The notes under the pieces were generated by a model. That model did no database searches. It was given only the letters and a program-made list of their open reading frames with translations, and had not been told where the DNA came from. A stretch of 30,502 bases of DNA. Source: an uncultured Duganella sp. GTDB lineage: Bacteria > Pseudomonadota > Gammaproteobacteria > Burkholderiales > Burkholderiaceae. The position numbers and the translations under genes were made by a program. The stretch is taken from contig CAMLRG010000050.1 of the NCBI GenBank assembly GCA_946482335.1, positions 1 to 30,502 on the forward strand. The letters are read 5' to 3'. Shown here piece by piece: positions 14,422-22,220 of this stretch; the first letter of the stretch is position 1, and each line of letters starts with the position of its first letter.

Positions 14422-15411
14422 ATGAACCAGTACCTGAATGGCTTGCAGGACCTCGGCACGGAAGGCGGAGCGCGGCTGGAGCCGCCCCCCTCGGTACTGC
14501 ATGAGCTGAACCTGGCGAACAAGCGCCTGGAAAAGCTGCTCTCCGATCTGCGCAATGAACGCAACGCCGATGCCGACCTGCGCAATATCGCGCGCGAAGT
14601 GGTGCGCGCGGTCGAACTGAATCCGGATATCGCGCTGGCCTGCCTGTTCCTGAACCAGATCGCAGGCACTTATGCGGTACGCCACTGCATCGAGACTGCC
14701 ATCGTCGTGGTGCTGGTTGCGCGCGGCTTGGGCAAGGCGTCGGACGAAGTCATTTCGCTGACCGCTGCGGCACTGACGATGAATGTTGGCATGCTGCGCC
14801 ATCACGACAATTTCCAGTGCAAGCCGGGCTCTTTGAACAGCGAAGAGATGGCGATCGTGCGCCGCCACCCGGAAGACAGCGCGGAAATGCTGAAATATGC
14901 CGGGATTGAAGATGAGGAATGGATTTCCTGCGTGCTGATGCATCACGAAAACGACGATGGCAGCGGCTACCCGGCCGGAATGACGCGCGAGCAGATCACC
15001 AACAATGCCCGCCTCCTGAGCCTGGCCGACCGCTACTGCGCGCGCGTCTCGGCGCGCAACTACCGCTGCTCCATGCTGCCGGACGAGGCGCTGGACAAGC
15101 TCCTGCACGATCCGGCCCATCCAGCGGACCCGGTATTGCAGGAACAGTTCCACCGCCAGTTGGGCAAATTCCCGCCCGGCGCGCTGGTGCGGCTTGAAAA
15201 CGGTGAAATCGGCGTCGTCCTCTGCCGCGATGATGGCGACGGGGCGCTGGAAGTACGCTGCATGCGCGACCCCTCGGGCAATGCCTATCCGGCATCCGTG
15301 CAGCGGCGCACCAGTGAGCCGGAATGCTCGATCCGCGAAGCCCTCAGCGAGGACCAGGCGGAACTGCGTTTCAGCCTGAAGCAAGTCTGGGGCGTGCAAG
15401 CCAGCCTTTAG
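14422..15411 (+). CDS. HD-GYP-related protein with a degenerate HD dyad
   Basis: A 329-residue protein whose middle (about 80-215) follows the HD-GYP fold. YAVRHCIETAIVV supplies H88, VRRHPEDSAEML supplies H149, and MHHENDDGSGYPAG at 173-186 is an intact GYP signature. The metal-binding HD of the normal LLHDIGK segment is replaced: ALTMNVGMLRHH has M120-N121 at that place. HD-GYP enzymes hydrolyse cyclic di-GMP; loss of both HD ligands makes phosphodiesterase activity doubtful. Residues 240-329 form an extra beta-rich region (PPGALVRLENGEIGVVL) found at the end of several HD-GYP proteins. It follows the aminotransferase by 21 bases, and its stop overlaps the mshN stop by four bases. Confidence 0.85.
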   Translation: MNQYLNGLQDLGTEGGARLEPPPSVLHELNLANKRLEKLLSDLRNERNADADLRNIAREVVRAVELNPDIALACLFLNQIAGTYAVRHCIETAIVVVLVARGLGKASDEVISLTAAALTMNVGMLRHHDNFQCKPGSLNSEEMAIVRRHPEDSAEMLKYAGIEDEEWISCVLMHHENDDGSGYPAGMTREQITNNARLLSLADRYCARVSARNYRCSMLPDEALDKLLHDPAHPADPVLQEQFHRQLGKFPPGALVRLENGEIGVVLCRDDGDGALEVRCMRDPSGNAYPASVQRRTSEPECSIREALSEDQAELRFSLKQVWGVQASL

Positions 15412-16643
15412 TTCAGCTGCTGAAGGCGGCGCTCCACGAAGGTTTGCAGCTCCGGCGCCAGGCGGCCTGAGTCGCGTGCGCGCTGGAAGGCGATCTTCGC
15501 TTCGGCGTTGCGCTTGTCGGCTTGCAGCGAAATGCCCATCCCCATCCACCAGACGGCGTTACCGGGTTGCAGGCGCACTGCGGCCTGGTAGTGGTCGGCC
15601 GCCTCCTTGTGGCGGTTGGCGCGTTGAAGAACGCCAGCCAGCAGCGCGCGGTAGTCGGCGTTGGATTCGGCGTATGGCAGGCTGCGTTGCAAGGTCTCCA
15701 GCGCGCTACCGCCGTGTTCCAGTTGCAGACGGGCCAGCAGCATCGCCATGCCGGCTTGGCGCGGGTCAAGATTGGTGGCGAAGACCAGGTGGCGCATCGC
15801 TTCCTGTGTGCGGCCGCCTTCGATCAGCAGGCTGACCAGGGTTTGCCGCGCGGCCTCGTGACGCGGATACAGGTAGACCGCCTGCTCCAGGCTGGCCAGC
15901 GCCTCGCTCACCCGCGCATCCTGCAGCTTTGACAGCGCGCGGCGGTATTCGTTTTCTGCCTTCTGCTGCGAGCTCAGGCCAGTCTCGGCGCTTTCGCCAA
16001 CGGCCAACGGCCCTTTGTCCGGCACATTAGCGGCCTGCGTGCCTTTGCGGCCAGCCACCTGCGCGGCCGGGCGCTGGGCCGGCGACCCGGCCCGGGGCGT
16101 GCCGGTGTCGCGCGCCTTGCCCGCCTCCACCGTAGCGGCCTGCCCAGGCAACCGCGCCGTGTTTTCGCGCTGTGCAGCGGCGCTACGTTCGTTTGCCGCG
16201 CCAGGCTCCAGCGCCTTACTGCCGGAGGCCGCAGCGCGGCGTGCCGCCGCATTGCGCTCTTCCATCTTGCGCGCAAGCTGCTCCCCGGCGCCCCGGTGGG
16301 CTTCCGGCGCGATGCCGCCCTGTACCACCGGTGGCCCTTCATCTCCAACCGCCTCGCCGGCCTGACCATTCTCCCGCGCAGCCGGCTGTGGCGCTGCAGT
16401 CCGTGCAGTCGGTACCGCAGCAGGCGCCGGTCCGCCCTGCTGGGCGCCCCTGAAATACTTCCACGCCGCGAATCCGCCTGCGCCGAGCACCGCCAGCGCC
16501 AACACGCCTGCGCCGATCGCGGCCGGTGACACAGCCGCGCGCGAACCATAGCTGACAGGCCGCACCGTCGACGAAGCGCCCGCCCGCGCGCCATTGCCGC
16601 CGCGCGCGTCCAGGTCCTGCAGCATCTTGTTAATCAAACTCAT
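15408..16643 (-). CDS. mshN: MSHA biogenesis protein MshN, TPR protein
   Basis: A 411-residue inner-membrane protein. It starts MSLINKMLQDLDARGG, the conserved MshN/GspB-type cytoplasmic start, then has one membrane helix (about 41-63) and a long disordered stretch rich in alanine, proline and arginine (65-225). Tetratricopeptide repeats follow (about 240-405), for example EYRRALSKLQDARVSEALASLEQAVYLYP and HYQAAVRLQPGNAVWWMGMGI-type units. It is thought to support secretin or pilus machinery assembly in the periplasm. The ATG at 16643 overlaps the mshM stop as ATGA; an upstream start at 16706 would lie inside mshM. It is the last gene of the mshI-to-mshN run and converges on the HD-GYP-like gene. 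Confidence 0.9.
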   Translation of the reverse strand: MSLINKMLQDLDARGGNGARAGASSTVRPVSYGSRAAVSPAAIGAGVLALAVLGAGGFAAWKYFRGAQQGGPAPAAVPTARTAAPQPAARENGQAGEAVGDEGPPVVQGGIAPEAHRGAGEQLARKMEERNAAARRAAASGSKALEPGAANERSAAAQRENTARLPGQAATVEAGKARDTGTPRAGSPAQRPAAQVAGRKGTQAANVPDKGPLAVGESAETGLSSQQKAENEYRRALSKLQDARVSEALASLEQAVYLYPRHEAARQTLVSLLIEGGRTQEAMRHLVFATNLDPRQAGMAMLLARLQLEHGGSALETLQRSLPYAESNADYRALLAGVLQRANRHKEAADHYQAAVRLQPGNAVWWMGMGISLQADKRNAEAKIAFQRARDSGRLAPELQTFVERRLQQLN

Positions 16644-17554
16644 TTCAGTACTGCCCAGGCAAAGCTGCCCGCCGCCATCAGCACGCCGGCCGCAGCCACC
16701 AGCCAAGGCAAGGGGACGCGCGCCCCCGCACCGGAGCCGGTATCGGGACGGCCAACGGTATCCTGGGCCGCCATCGCGACATGTTTCTTGTCCACCTGCT
16801 GGCGCCCCTCGCCATAGGCCAGCATCATCGCCTTGTGCGCCACGATATTCACCAGGCGCGGAATGCCCTTGCTGGCCGCGAACAGCCGTTTCACCGCTGC
16901 CTGCGTAAAGAGCCGCGAGCCGGCATAACCCGCCACACGCAAGCGGTGCGCCAGGTAGAAATCCAGGTCATCGCGCGACAAGGCCCCCATGTGGTAATGG
17001 AAGGTGATGCGCTGCGCCAGCTGCCGGATCGAATCCACCTCCAGGTGGCGGTTCAATTCGGGCTGGCCGAACAGGACGATCTGCAACAGCTTGCGTTTCT
17101 CGGTTTCCAGGTTGGTCAGCAAGCGCAAGGCCTCCAGGCTGTCGATCGGAATCGCCTGCGCCTCGTCCAGGCACAGGATCACCTGCTTGCCGGACCGCGC
17201 ATAATCGAGCAGCTTGTGCGTGATCGACTTCAGCATCTGGTGCTGGTCGACGTCGCGCTCCAGCGCAACCTCCAGCTCGTCGGCCAGGGCCAGCATCAGC
17301 GTGCGCGGTTCAAGGTAAGGGTTGGGGATGTAAGCCGTGACGAAGCCGTCACCCAGCGTGGCCAGGAACTTGCGGCACAGCAGGGTCTTGCCCGTCCCCA
17401 CCTCGCCGGTGATCTTGATGAAACCTTCGCCGCTGCGGGCCGCGACCAGCAAGGTGTTCAGCGCCTCCTGCGAATGGGCGCTGGTAAAGAAATATGTGGT
17501 GTCGGGCGTGATCCCGAACGGCAGCTCGCGCAGGCCGAAATGCTGCCGGTACAT
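16640..17554 (-). CDS. mshM: MSHA biogenesis ATPase MshM (ExeA-like AAA protein)
   Basis: A 304-residue AAA+ ATPase of the ExeA/GspA type. It opens with MYRQHFGLRELPFGITPDTTYFF split over the first 23 residues, the standard start of this family. Walker A is GEVGTGKT (50-57), Walker B ILCLDEAQ (D130, E131), and RQLAQRITFHYHMG is the sensor region. A single membrane helix lies at the extreme C-terminus (about 283-303), whereas ExeA has a longer periplasmic part. In the type II system the homologue helps place the secretin. Its start overlaps the mshL stop (TGATG) and its stop overlaps mshN, so all three are coupled. Confidence 0.92.
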   Translation of the reverse strand: MYRQHFGLRELPFGITPDTTYFFTSAHSQEALNTLLVAARSGEGFIKITGEVGTGKTLLCRKFLATLGDGFVTAYIPNPYLEPRTLMLALADELEVALERDVDQHQMLKSITHKLLDYARSGKQVILCLDEAQAIPIDSLEALRLLTNLETEKRKLLQIVLFGQPELNRHLEVDSIRQLAQRITFHYHMGALSRDDLDFYLAHRLRVAGYAGSRLFTQAAVKRLFAASKGIPRLVNIVAHKAMMLAYGEGRQQVDKKHVAMAAQDTVGRPDTGSGAGARVPLPWLVAAAGVLMAAGSFAWAVLK

Positions 17555-19338
17555 CAGCGTGCTCCCCGGCGCTCAGGGTCGAGGCCCTTGATGCGGCGCT
17601 CGGCATTCAACAGGTCTTCGCTCCAGCTGCCGTCACTCTCGATGATCGTCGGCTTGATCAGGACCACCAATTCGCGCTTCTGCATCACTTCCTGGCGGTT
17701 GCTGAACAGGTTGCCGATCACCGGCAAACCGCCCACACCCGGTACGCCGGAACGGTCGCTGGTCGATGCCTGGCGCATCAAGCCACCAATCGCCACCACC
17801 TTGCCGTTCTGGCCGCGCACCATGCTGTCGAACTCCGACGTGGTGGAAGACGCCAGCGGCAGGTTCAGCGCGCCCAGGGTCGACCCCAGGTTCACCGCCT
17901 TGTTGACGGTCGAAACCTGGCTCACCGATGGATGCACGTGCATCAGGATATTGCCATGTTCATCGATCTGCGGCGTCACATCCAGCACCACGCCGGAGAA
18001 GAACGGCTGCAGCGTCACGTTCGGCGACACCGTGCCGTTGCCGGACGAATTGGTGGTGGTGGTCGTGCTCACGCCCGTCACAAAGAATTCGTCGGTGCCG
18101 ATTTTCAGTACCGCTTTCTGGTTGTTGGTGGCGGTGATGCGGGGGCTCGACAACACATGCACCGTCCCCTGCGACTCCAGGAAGGAAATCAGGGCCGCGA
18201 AATTACTGGTCTGGAAGGCGAGGCCGAACAAGGAACCCGCGCCCGTCGCGGCATTGACCAGGGTCGACCCGCTGGTCGCAACCAGGCCGGTAACCGTGTT
18301 GCCGATCGGGTCCACCGTCGAATCGCGCCCGCCGTTGCGCGGCAGCACGGCCAGGCCGGTGCCGGGCTGCACGACGCCGCCCGAAATCTTGTGGTTATTG
18401 CCGGTGCCGAACGCCGCCCAATTGATACCCGACTGGAAACCGGAGCTCAGTTCCACTTCCAGGATTTTCGCTTCCAGGATCACCTGGCGCTCCACCGACA
18501 GCTGCGTCGCGCGCAGATAGCGGTCCACCGCGCGCAACTCGTCCGGCATCGCCCGTACCACGATCACGCCCGATTGGGGGCTGATCACGACGGAACGCCC
18601 GCCTTCCTTGCTGCCCACCAGCGCTTCCAGCGACTGCTTCAACTCCTTCCAGAAATCCGATTCCGTACGCGTGAGCACATTGCTCGCATCGCGCACCCGG
18701 CTGCCCGAATTGCCCTGGTTGTTGCCGTTGTCCTGGTTATTGTTTTGCTGGTTGTTGTTATTGCCGGAGTTGTTATTGTTGTTGCCGTTGCCCGTGTTGG
18801 CGACGTCTGCCACCGAAGTCGAACTCACGCGCAAGTTCGACAGGCCAAGGCGCTGCGCCGTCAGGTAATTGACCTGGAACATGCGGGTCTGGATCGTCAG
18901 CGGGCGGATATAAATGCGCGTACCCTCGATGCGGTAATCGTAACCATACAATTCGCGGATCGCATCGAGCGCCTCGGTGAGGGTCACGTCGCGCAGGTTG
19001 GCCGTGATATTGCCCGCCACCTCAGGATGCACCAGCATGTTATAGCGCGTACCCGCCACCAGCGAATTGAAGAACTGCTGCGCCGGCACATTGTTGAACG
19101 CCACGTTGAAGCGCTCTTCCAGCACCGCGTGCGCCTTCGGCAACGCCCCGGCCAGCGAACTGACCGGCGGTAGCAAGGCGTTCGACACCGCGTCCGGCTG
19201 CGCCGCGGCAGCGGGCTTGGTCGCCGCCGCCATCTCTTCGCTGATCTTGTTATACGTATCGCGCGGCGGGTTCATGCTGCATGCCGCCAGGCTTGTGGCC
19301 ACGGAGAGCACGAATGCCAGGTTGAGGAAATTTCGCAT
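17554..19338 (-). CDS. mshL: MSHA outer-membrane secretin MshL
   Basis: A secretin of about 594 residues that forms the outer-membrane ring through which the pilus passes. It begins with a lipoprotein signal whose lipobox is LAAC (C19), followed by a low-complexity linker. An N-domain (LRDVTLTEALDAIRELYGYDYRIEG) and a second N-domain (VVISPQSGVIVVRAMPDELRAVDRYL) follow. The C-terminal secretin domain ends in VVAIGGLMRQ, GVPGVGGLPVIGNLFSNRQ and RELVVLIKPTII. Between the N-domains lies an unusually asparagine-rich insert (about 181-212). The ATG at 19338 is used, 8 bases after the mshK stop; a GTG at 19350 would give a GTGA overlap. Confidence 0.94.
   Translation of the reverse strand: MRNFLNLAFVLSVATSLAACSMNPPRDTYNKISEEMAAATKPAAAAQPDAVSNALLPPVSSLAGALPKAHAVLEERFNVAFNNVPAQQFFNSLVAGTRYNMLVHPEVAGNITANLRDVTLTEALDAIRELYGYDYRIEGTRIYIRPLTIQTRMFQVNYLTAQRLGLSNLRVSSTSVADVANTGNGNNNNNSGNNNNQQNNNQDNGNNQGNSGSRVRDASNVLTRTESDFWKELKQSLEALVGSKEGGRSVVISPQSGVIVVRAMPDELRAVDRYLRATQLSVERQVILEAKILEVELSSGFQSGINWAAFGTGNNHKISGGVVQPGTGLAVLPRNGGRDSTVDPIGNTVTGLVATSGSTLVNAATGAGSLFGLAFQTSNFAALISFLESQGTVHVLSSPRITATNNQKAVLKIGTDEFFVTGVSTTTTTNSSGNGTVSPNVTLQPFFSGVVLDVTPQIDEHGNILMHVHPSVSQVSTVNKAVNLGSTLGALNLPLASSTTSEFDSMVRGQNGKVVAIGGLMRQASTSDRSGVPGVGGLPVIGNLFSNRQEVMQKRELVVLIKPTIIESDGSWSEDLLNAERRIKGLDPERRGAR
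18703..18798 (-). repeat. Asparagine-rich low-complexity segment inside mshL
   Basis: These 96 bases encode about 32 residues consisting mostly of asparagine with glycine and glutamine, from runs of AAC and AAT codons. On the plus strand this appears as GTT/ATT-rich sequence. It lies between the two N-domains of the secretin and is most likely a flexible periplasmic loop. Simple-sequence DNA of this kind can vary in length between strains. Confidence 0.85.
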
Positions 19339-19346
19339 TGTTGTTC

Positions 19347-19706
19347 TCACTTCTTGCGGCTACCCGCCGCGAGGGGAAATAAAATCAGCGTTTCAGTCTT
19401 GTTGCCCCGCCGGAGCACGGCGACATTGGTCCCCACCTCTTCCAGCACGGCGTCACGGAATTTCTCGCCCTTGCGTACCACCACGCCGTCGATGACCGCC
19501 ACTTCCCTGCCTTCATGGCCTTTACCGACCAATACCGATTGCAGCACAGGCTTTTGCGGCCCGGCCGGTACCGGCATCGAGCCGGGGGACGCCGCTTGCA
19601 GGATTTCGGCAGGTGGACGGGTCGGGTCGGTCAGGCCCGCGCGCGACTGCGCATCCGCGCACAGCGGAGCGGCCAGCAAGGCGACGGCTAGAATGCGTGC
19701 GCTCAT
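19347..19706 (-). CDS. mshK: MSHA biogenesis protein MshK (GspC/PilP-like)
   Basis: A 119-residue periplasmic protein with an N-terminal signal (about 1-20, ending LCADAQ). The mature start GLTDPTRPPAEI is typical of MshK. The rest resembles a small homology-region domain (LQSVLVGKGHEGREVAVIDGVVVRKGEKFRDAVLEE, read in parts) as in PilP/GspC, which links the inner-membrane platform to the secretin. It ends in VLRRGNKTETLILFP. The ATG at 19706 overlaps the mshJ stop (ATGA), and mshL follows after 8 bases. Confidence 0.88.
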   Translation of the reverse strand: MSARILAVALLAAPLCADAQSRAGLTDPTRPPAEILQAASPGSMPVPAGPQKPVLQSVLVGKGHEGREVAVIDGVVVRKGEKFRDAVLEEVGTNVAVLRRGNKTETLILFPLAAGSRKK

Positions 19707-20404
19707 AGCGTCATCCACTTCTCGTCCAGGCCCAGGGTGTACAGCGTCAGCGTCAGGGTGGAGGCCGGGTAATTGCGCGCATCGAGTTGCGCACGGCCCC
19801 AGAACAGTTGCTGCGGCGAGCTTTCCAGCGCTTCCATGTAATCGAGCATATCCAGGTAGCCGCCTTGCAGCACCACTTCCACGCCATGACGGTACAACAG
19901 TTCCCGCTGGGCGGGCGCTGGCTTCGCAGCCCCCGCCGCAACGGCCGCCGCGTCCGCTTTCGCCTCACCGGCGCCACTGCCCATGCCGCTCACCGGCAAG
20001 GTACGCAGGGAGACCAGTTTCAACTTGCCATTCGAGCGCAGCAATTGCTGCAGCAACTGCCCCATCTTCTCGGGCGCCACCAGGCCGTGCTGCATGGTGC
20101 GCAGCGAGCCCGCCAGCGCGGCCGCTTCACGGTTCAATTCCGCCAACTGCTTCTGCGCCGGCGCATCCGGGTTTGCGTTAAACGCAGCCATCTGCGCCGC
20201 CACGCCGGCATTGGCTGCTTCGACCTGCATACCCTGTTGACGGATCTGGTCCGCCAATGCCTTGTTGCGGGCGAACAGCGGCTCCAGCGCCAAAGCATTG
20301 ATCAGATATACCAGCGCCGCAACGGATGCCGCAAAAACAGCAATGCGCTCCCGCAGCGTCATGGCATCGATACGTCCGCTCAATTTTTCCCATTGAGCTT
20401 TCAT
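19703..20404 (-). CDS. mshJ: MSHA biogenesis protein MshJ (PilO/GspM-like)
   Basis: A 233-residue bitopic inner-membrane protein. The start MKAQWEKLSGRIDAMTLRER is cytoplasmic, one helix follows (about 20-40), then an alpha-helical region (about 41-110) and a small periplasmic domain (LVSLRTLPVSGMG, then YRHGVEVVLQGGYLDMLDYMEALE). This is the PilO/GspM plan. It pairs with the PilN-like protein to align the platform and secretin. An alanine/lysine-rich linker lies at about 145-170. Its ATG overlaps a TGA at 20401-20403 that belongs to the shifted frame of the preceding PilN-like gene. Confidence 0.9.
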   Translation of the reverse strand: MKAQWEKLSGRIDAMTLRERIAVFAASVAALVYLINALALEPLFARNKALADQIRQQGMQVEAANAGVAAQMAAFNANPDAPAQKQLAELNREAAALAGSLRTMQHGLVAPEKMGQLLQQLLRSNGKLKLVSLRTLPVSGMGSGAGEAKADAAAVAAGAAKPAPAQRELLYRHGVEVVLQGGYLDMLDYMEALESSPQQLFWGRAQLDARNYPASTLTLTLYTLGLDEKWMTL

Positions 20405-20523
20405 TTCGCCGCCTCTTTCGTCTGTGCCGCTTGGGACGTCAGGCGGAATTCAACGAATGGCGCACCCGCCGCGCCCACCGGCGAAGCGCCGGCTGTGCCC
20501 ACGCCCGCGCCTACGCCGGCCAT
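20401..20523 (-). other. Displaced C-terminal segment of the PilN-like gene (other frame)
   Basis: In the frame one base away from the PilN-like reading frame, the minus strand stays open to a TGA at 20401-20403. It encodes a glycine/alanine linker followed by APFVEFRLTSQAAQTKEAAK. The FVEFRL-type ending is what I expect at the end of MSHA PilN-like proteins. Its stop also makes the usual ATGA overlap with mshJ. This stretch therefore looks like the true gene end, cut off from the rest by a one-base shift upstream. Confidence 0.75.
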
Positions 20524-21134
20524 CCAGCCCCTGCCGGACTGCCAGCAGCAGCCCCGCCGCCAGCAAGCTGCGGCCCCGCGATCGCGCCTGGCCGTGCGAT
20601 CTCCAGGCTGCCGAATGTTTTCCCTTGCAGGACCGCTTCGCGCGTGAGGCCCTGGATATAGCCTGGCACCAGTTCCGGTTGCAACGCCCTGCCCTCCAGC
20701 GCGATTTCCTTACCCGCGCCGACCAGCGTCACGCCGGTCAGCCAGACCCCGGTCACGCTTTGCCGCGCGAATGCCCGGAAATACTCTGAATAACCAGCCG
20801 TATTCCCCAATTCTCCACGTTCCAGCACGGACTGCACTTCACGCAGCGAACGCAGTTCCGCCTGCATGCGTACGACATCCGCTTCGATCTCCTTGCTTTT
20901 CTGGCGCGGCGGGAATTCCTTTGCGGCCTGCGCCAAGCGTGCTTCGGCCGCGGTCACCGCAGCAGTACCCGCCTCCACCTGCTGCTTCAGCTGCGACGAC
21001 TTGACCACCCCATACACCGCGACCAACAATGTCCCCGCGACCACGACGCCCAAGGCCTGCGCCATATGGACGGCCGTGAAGATCTTCTTCTGCTTGAGGA
21101 AGATCGGGTTGAACAGGTTGATTTGCTGGCTCAC
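20511..21134 (-). CDS. PilN-like MSHA biogenesis protein, apparently truncated by a frameshift
   Basis: A 207-residue product (about 243 if the shift is repaired) with the PilN/MshI2 plan. The start is SQQINLFNPIFLKQKK, followed by a membrane helix (about 22-44), a coiled-coil-like region (48-110) and a ferredoxin-like periplasmic domain (YSEYFRAFARQSVTGVWLTG, with IALEGRALQPELVPGYI). PilN contacts the PilM-like MshI on the cytoplasmic side and MshJ on the periplasmic side. The frame ends at TAG 20511-20513 within a Gly/Ala-rich linker, 107 bases before mshJ, whereas every neighbouring gene overlaps or nearly so. The start is a GTG that overlaps the mshI stop (GTGA). Whether the shift is real or a sequence error cannot be told here. 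Confidence 0.85.
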   Translation of the reverse strand: MSQQINLFNPIFLKQKKIFTAVHMAQALGVVVAGTLLVAVYGVVKSSQLKQQVEAGTAAVTAAEARLAQAAKEFPPRQKSKEIEADVVRMQAELRSLREVQSVLERGELGNTAGYSEYFRAFARQSVTGVWLTGVTLVGAGKEIALEGRALQPELVPGYIQGLTREAVLQGKTFGSLEIARPGAIAGPQLAGGGAAAGSPAGAGWPA

Positions 21135-22075
21135 AGCACGAGCTCCTCTTCCCGTAATGCCGCACCCAGCGTCAGGAAATGGCGCACCTGTTCTTCGGGT
21201 GCCAACAGGCCCGGCGTCTCCGACAGATCGAAGACATCACCGAGTCCGAACGACTCCACCGGCATATACACTTGCGTCGACAGGAAATCCTGCAAGGACG
21301 GCACCCCGGTCGGCGCCAGCATCAGGCGCGAAACCGAGATGAAATGATACTGGCGGTCAAAGTGGTCCAGCGAGCGCTGAAGCTCCAGCGCGATCTTGTC
21401 GAAGGCCACATGGCGCCGCTCCACGTCCTGCTCCTGCAACATGGCCAGCGTCACGTCGAAGTGGCGCGCCAGGTAAAGCTCCTTGTTGAAGCTGACGGTC
21501 AGCAGGCCGCCTGCCGCATCAAAAGACAGCATGGCCAGGCCGCGTCCCTCCGGCTCCATCAGCGCCGAGATATTCCGCTGCGCCATTTCCGGAATATCGA
21601 TCACCGACAGCGGCACCTGCGCCGCCGCGAACAGGTCCTGGCGCGCCTGGATCAGGCTATTGCGCGCCGCGATGGCGAACATCGAATGCGCCCGGTTGCC
21701 GGCGCTCTTGTCGACCGGGATGTCCAGCACATCGATGGTGGCATCGTCGACGTGGAAATCCAGCATATCCTTCAGCCGCCATCGCACGGCGGTTTTCAGT
21801 TCATCCTGCGGCACGTTCGGCGCTTCCACCTGCAACAGCTGGTATTCATCACCGGCCAGCAGGGTCGAGCCGACAAAGCTGGCGGCCTGCGCATCGCGCG
21901 CAACGCGCGCCAAAGCATCGGCCGCCAGACTGGGTGCGGCCGGATGGAAAGTTGCAAGCTTGACGATCGGTTTGGCGGCAGCTTGCCGTTCGACGCGTGC
22001 CACGCAGATGCCGTCTGCGTGAAACGACGTCACAAGAATGCCTTCTTTTTTTCTTGCCTTTGAGAAAAAACGCAT
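21131..22075 (-). CDS. mshI: MSHA biogenesis protein MshI (PilM-like)
   Basis: A 314-residue cytoplasmic protein of the actin-like PilM/GspL-N type. The start is MRFFSKARKKEGILVTSFHADGICVARVE in two parts. QLLQVEAPNVPQDELKTAVRWRLKDMLDFHVDDATIDVLDIP is a typical PilM/MshI core, and VPLSVIDIPEMAQRNIS marks the second lobe. It docks the pilus alignment complex to the inner face of the membrane. Canonical PilM ATP-binding motifs are not obvious. The ATG at 22075 is the first gene of the mshI-mshN run, and its stop overlaps the PilN-like start. Confidence 0.9.
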   Translation of the reverse strand: MRFFSKARKKEGILVTSFHADGICVARVERQAAAKPIVKLATFHPAAPSLAADALARVARDAQAASFVGSTLLAGDEYQLLQVEAPNVPQDELKTAVRWRLKDMLDFHVDDATIDVLDIPVDKSAGNRAHSMFAIAARNSLIQARQDLFAAAQVPLSVIDIPEMAQRNISALMEPEGRGLAMLSFDAAGGLLTVSFNKELYLARHFDVTLAMLQEQDVERRHVAFDKIALELQRSLDHFDRQYHFISVSRLMLAPTGVPSLQDFLSTQVYMPVESFGLGDVFDLSETPGLLAPEEQVRHFLTLGAALREEELVL

Positions 22076-22124
22076 GCCACCGATCTAAAAGGTAAACGTT
22101 ACACGAGCTTCGTGCCGTAGATGG

Positions 22125-22157
22125 TTGATTATATTCAAGATTACATTACACTTTTAC
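22125..22157. promoter_or_regulatory. Candidate overlapping divergent promoters of mshI and the mshQ-like operon
   Basis: The A/T-rich gap 22076-22220 separates two divergent pilus operons. On the minus strand TATAAT (22128-22133) would start mshI transcription near 22121, with a leader of about 46 bases, though the -35 is poor. On the plus strand TTGATT (22125-22130) and TACACT (22147-22152), 16 bases apart, would start the mshQ-side transcript near 22159. The two elements share bases, so they could exclude one another. All matches are by eye. Confidence 0.35.
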
Positions 22158-22220
22158 TAAATTTCACAAATTCTCAAAAATTCTTTGTGCCCTGTCAGGT
22201 CTTTGACACATAATTTCCGC

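Noticed and set aside
20515..20580. Programmed -1 frameshift site in the PilN-like gene
   Set aside because: No X-XXY-YYZ slippery heptamer in the right frame was seen, so an indel or sequence error in a G4 run is the simpler explanation.
22204..22214. TTGACA and CATAAT just before the mshQ-like ATG
   Set aside because: They overlap and lie within 17 bases of the start codon, so they cannot form a working -35/-10 pair for this gene.
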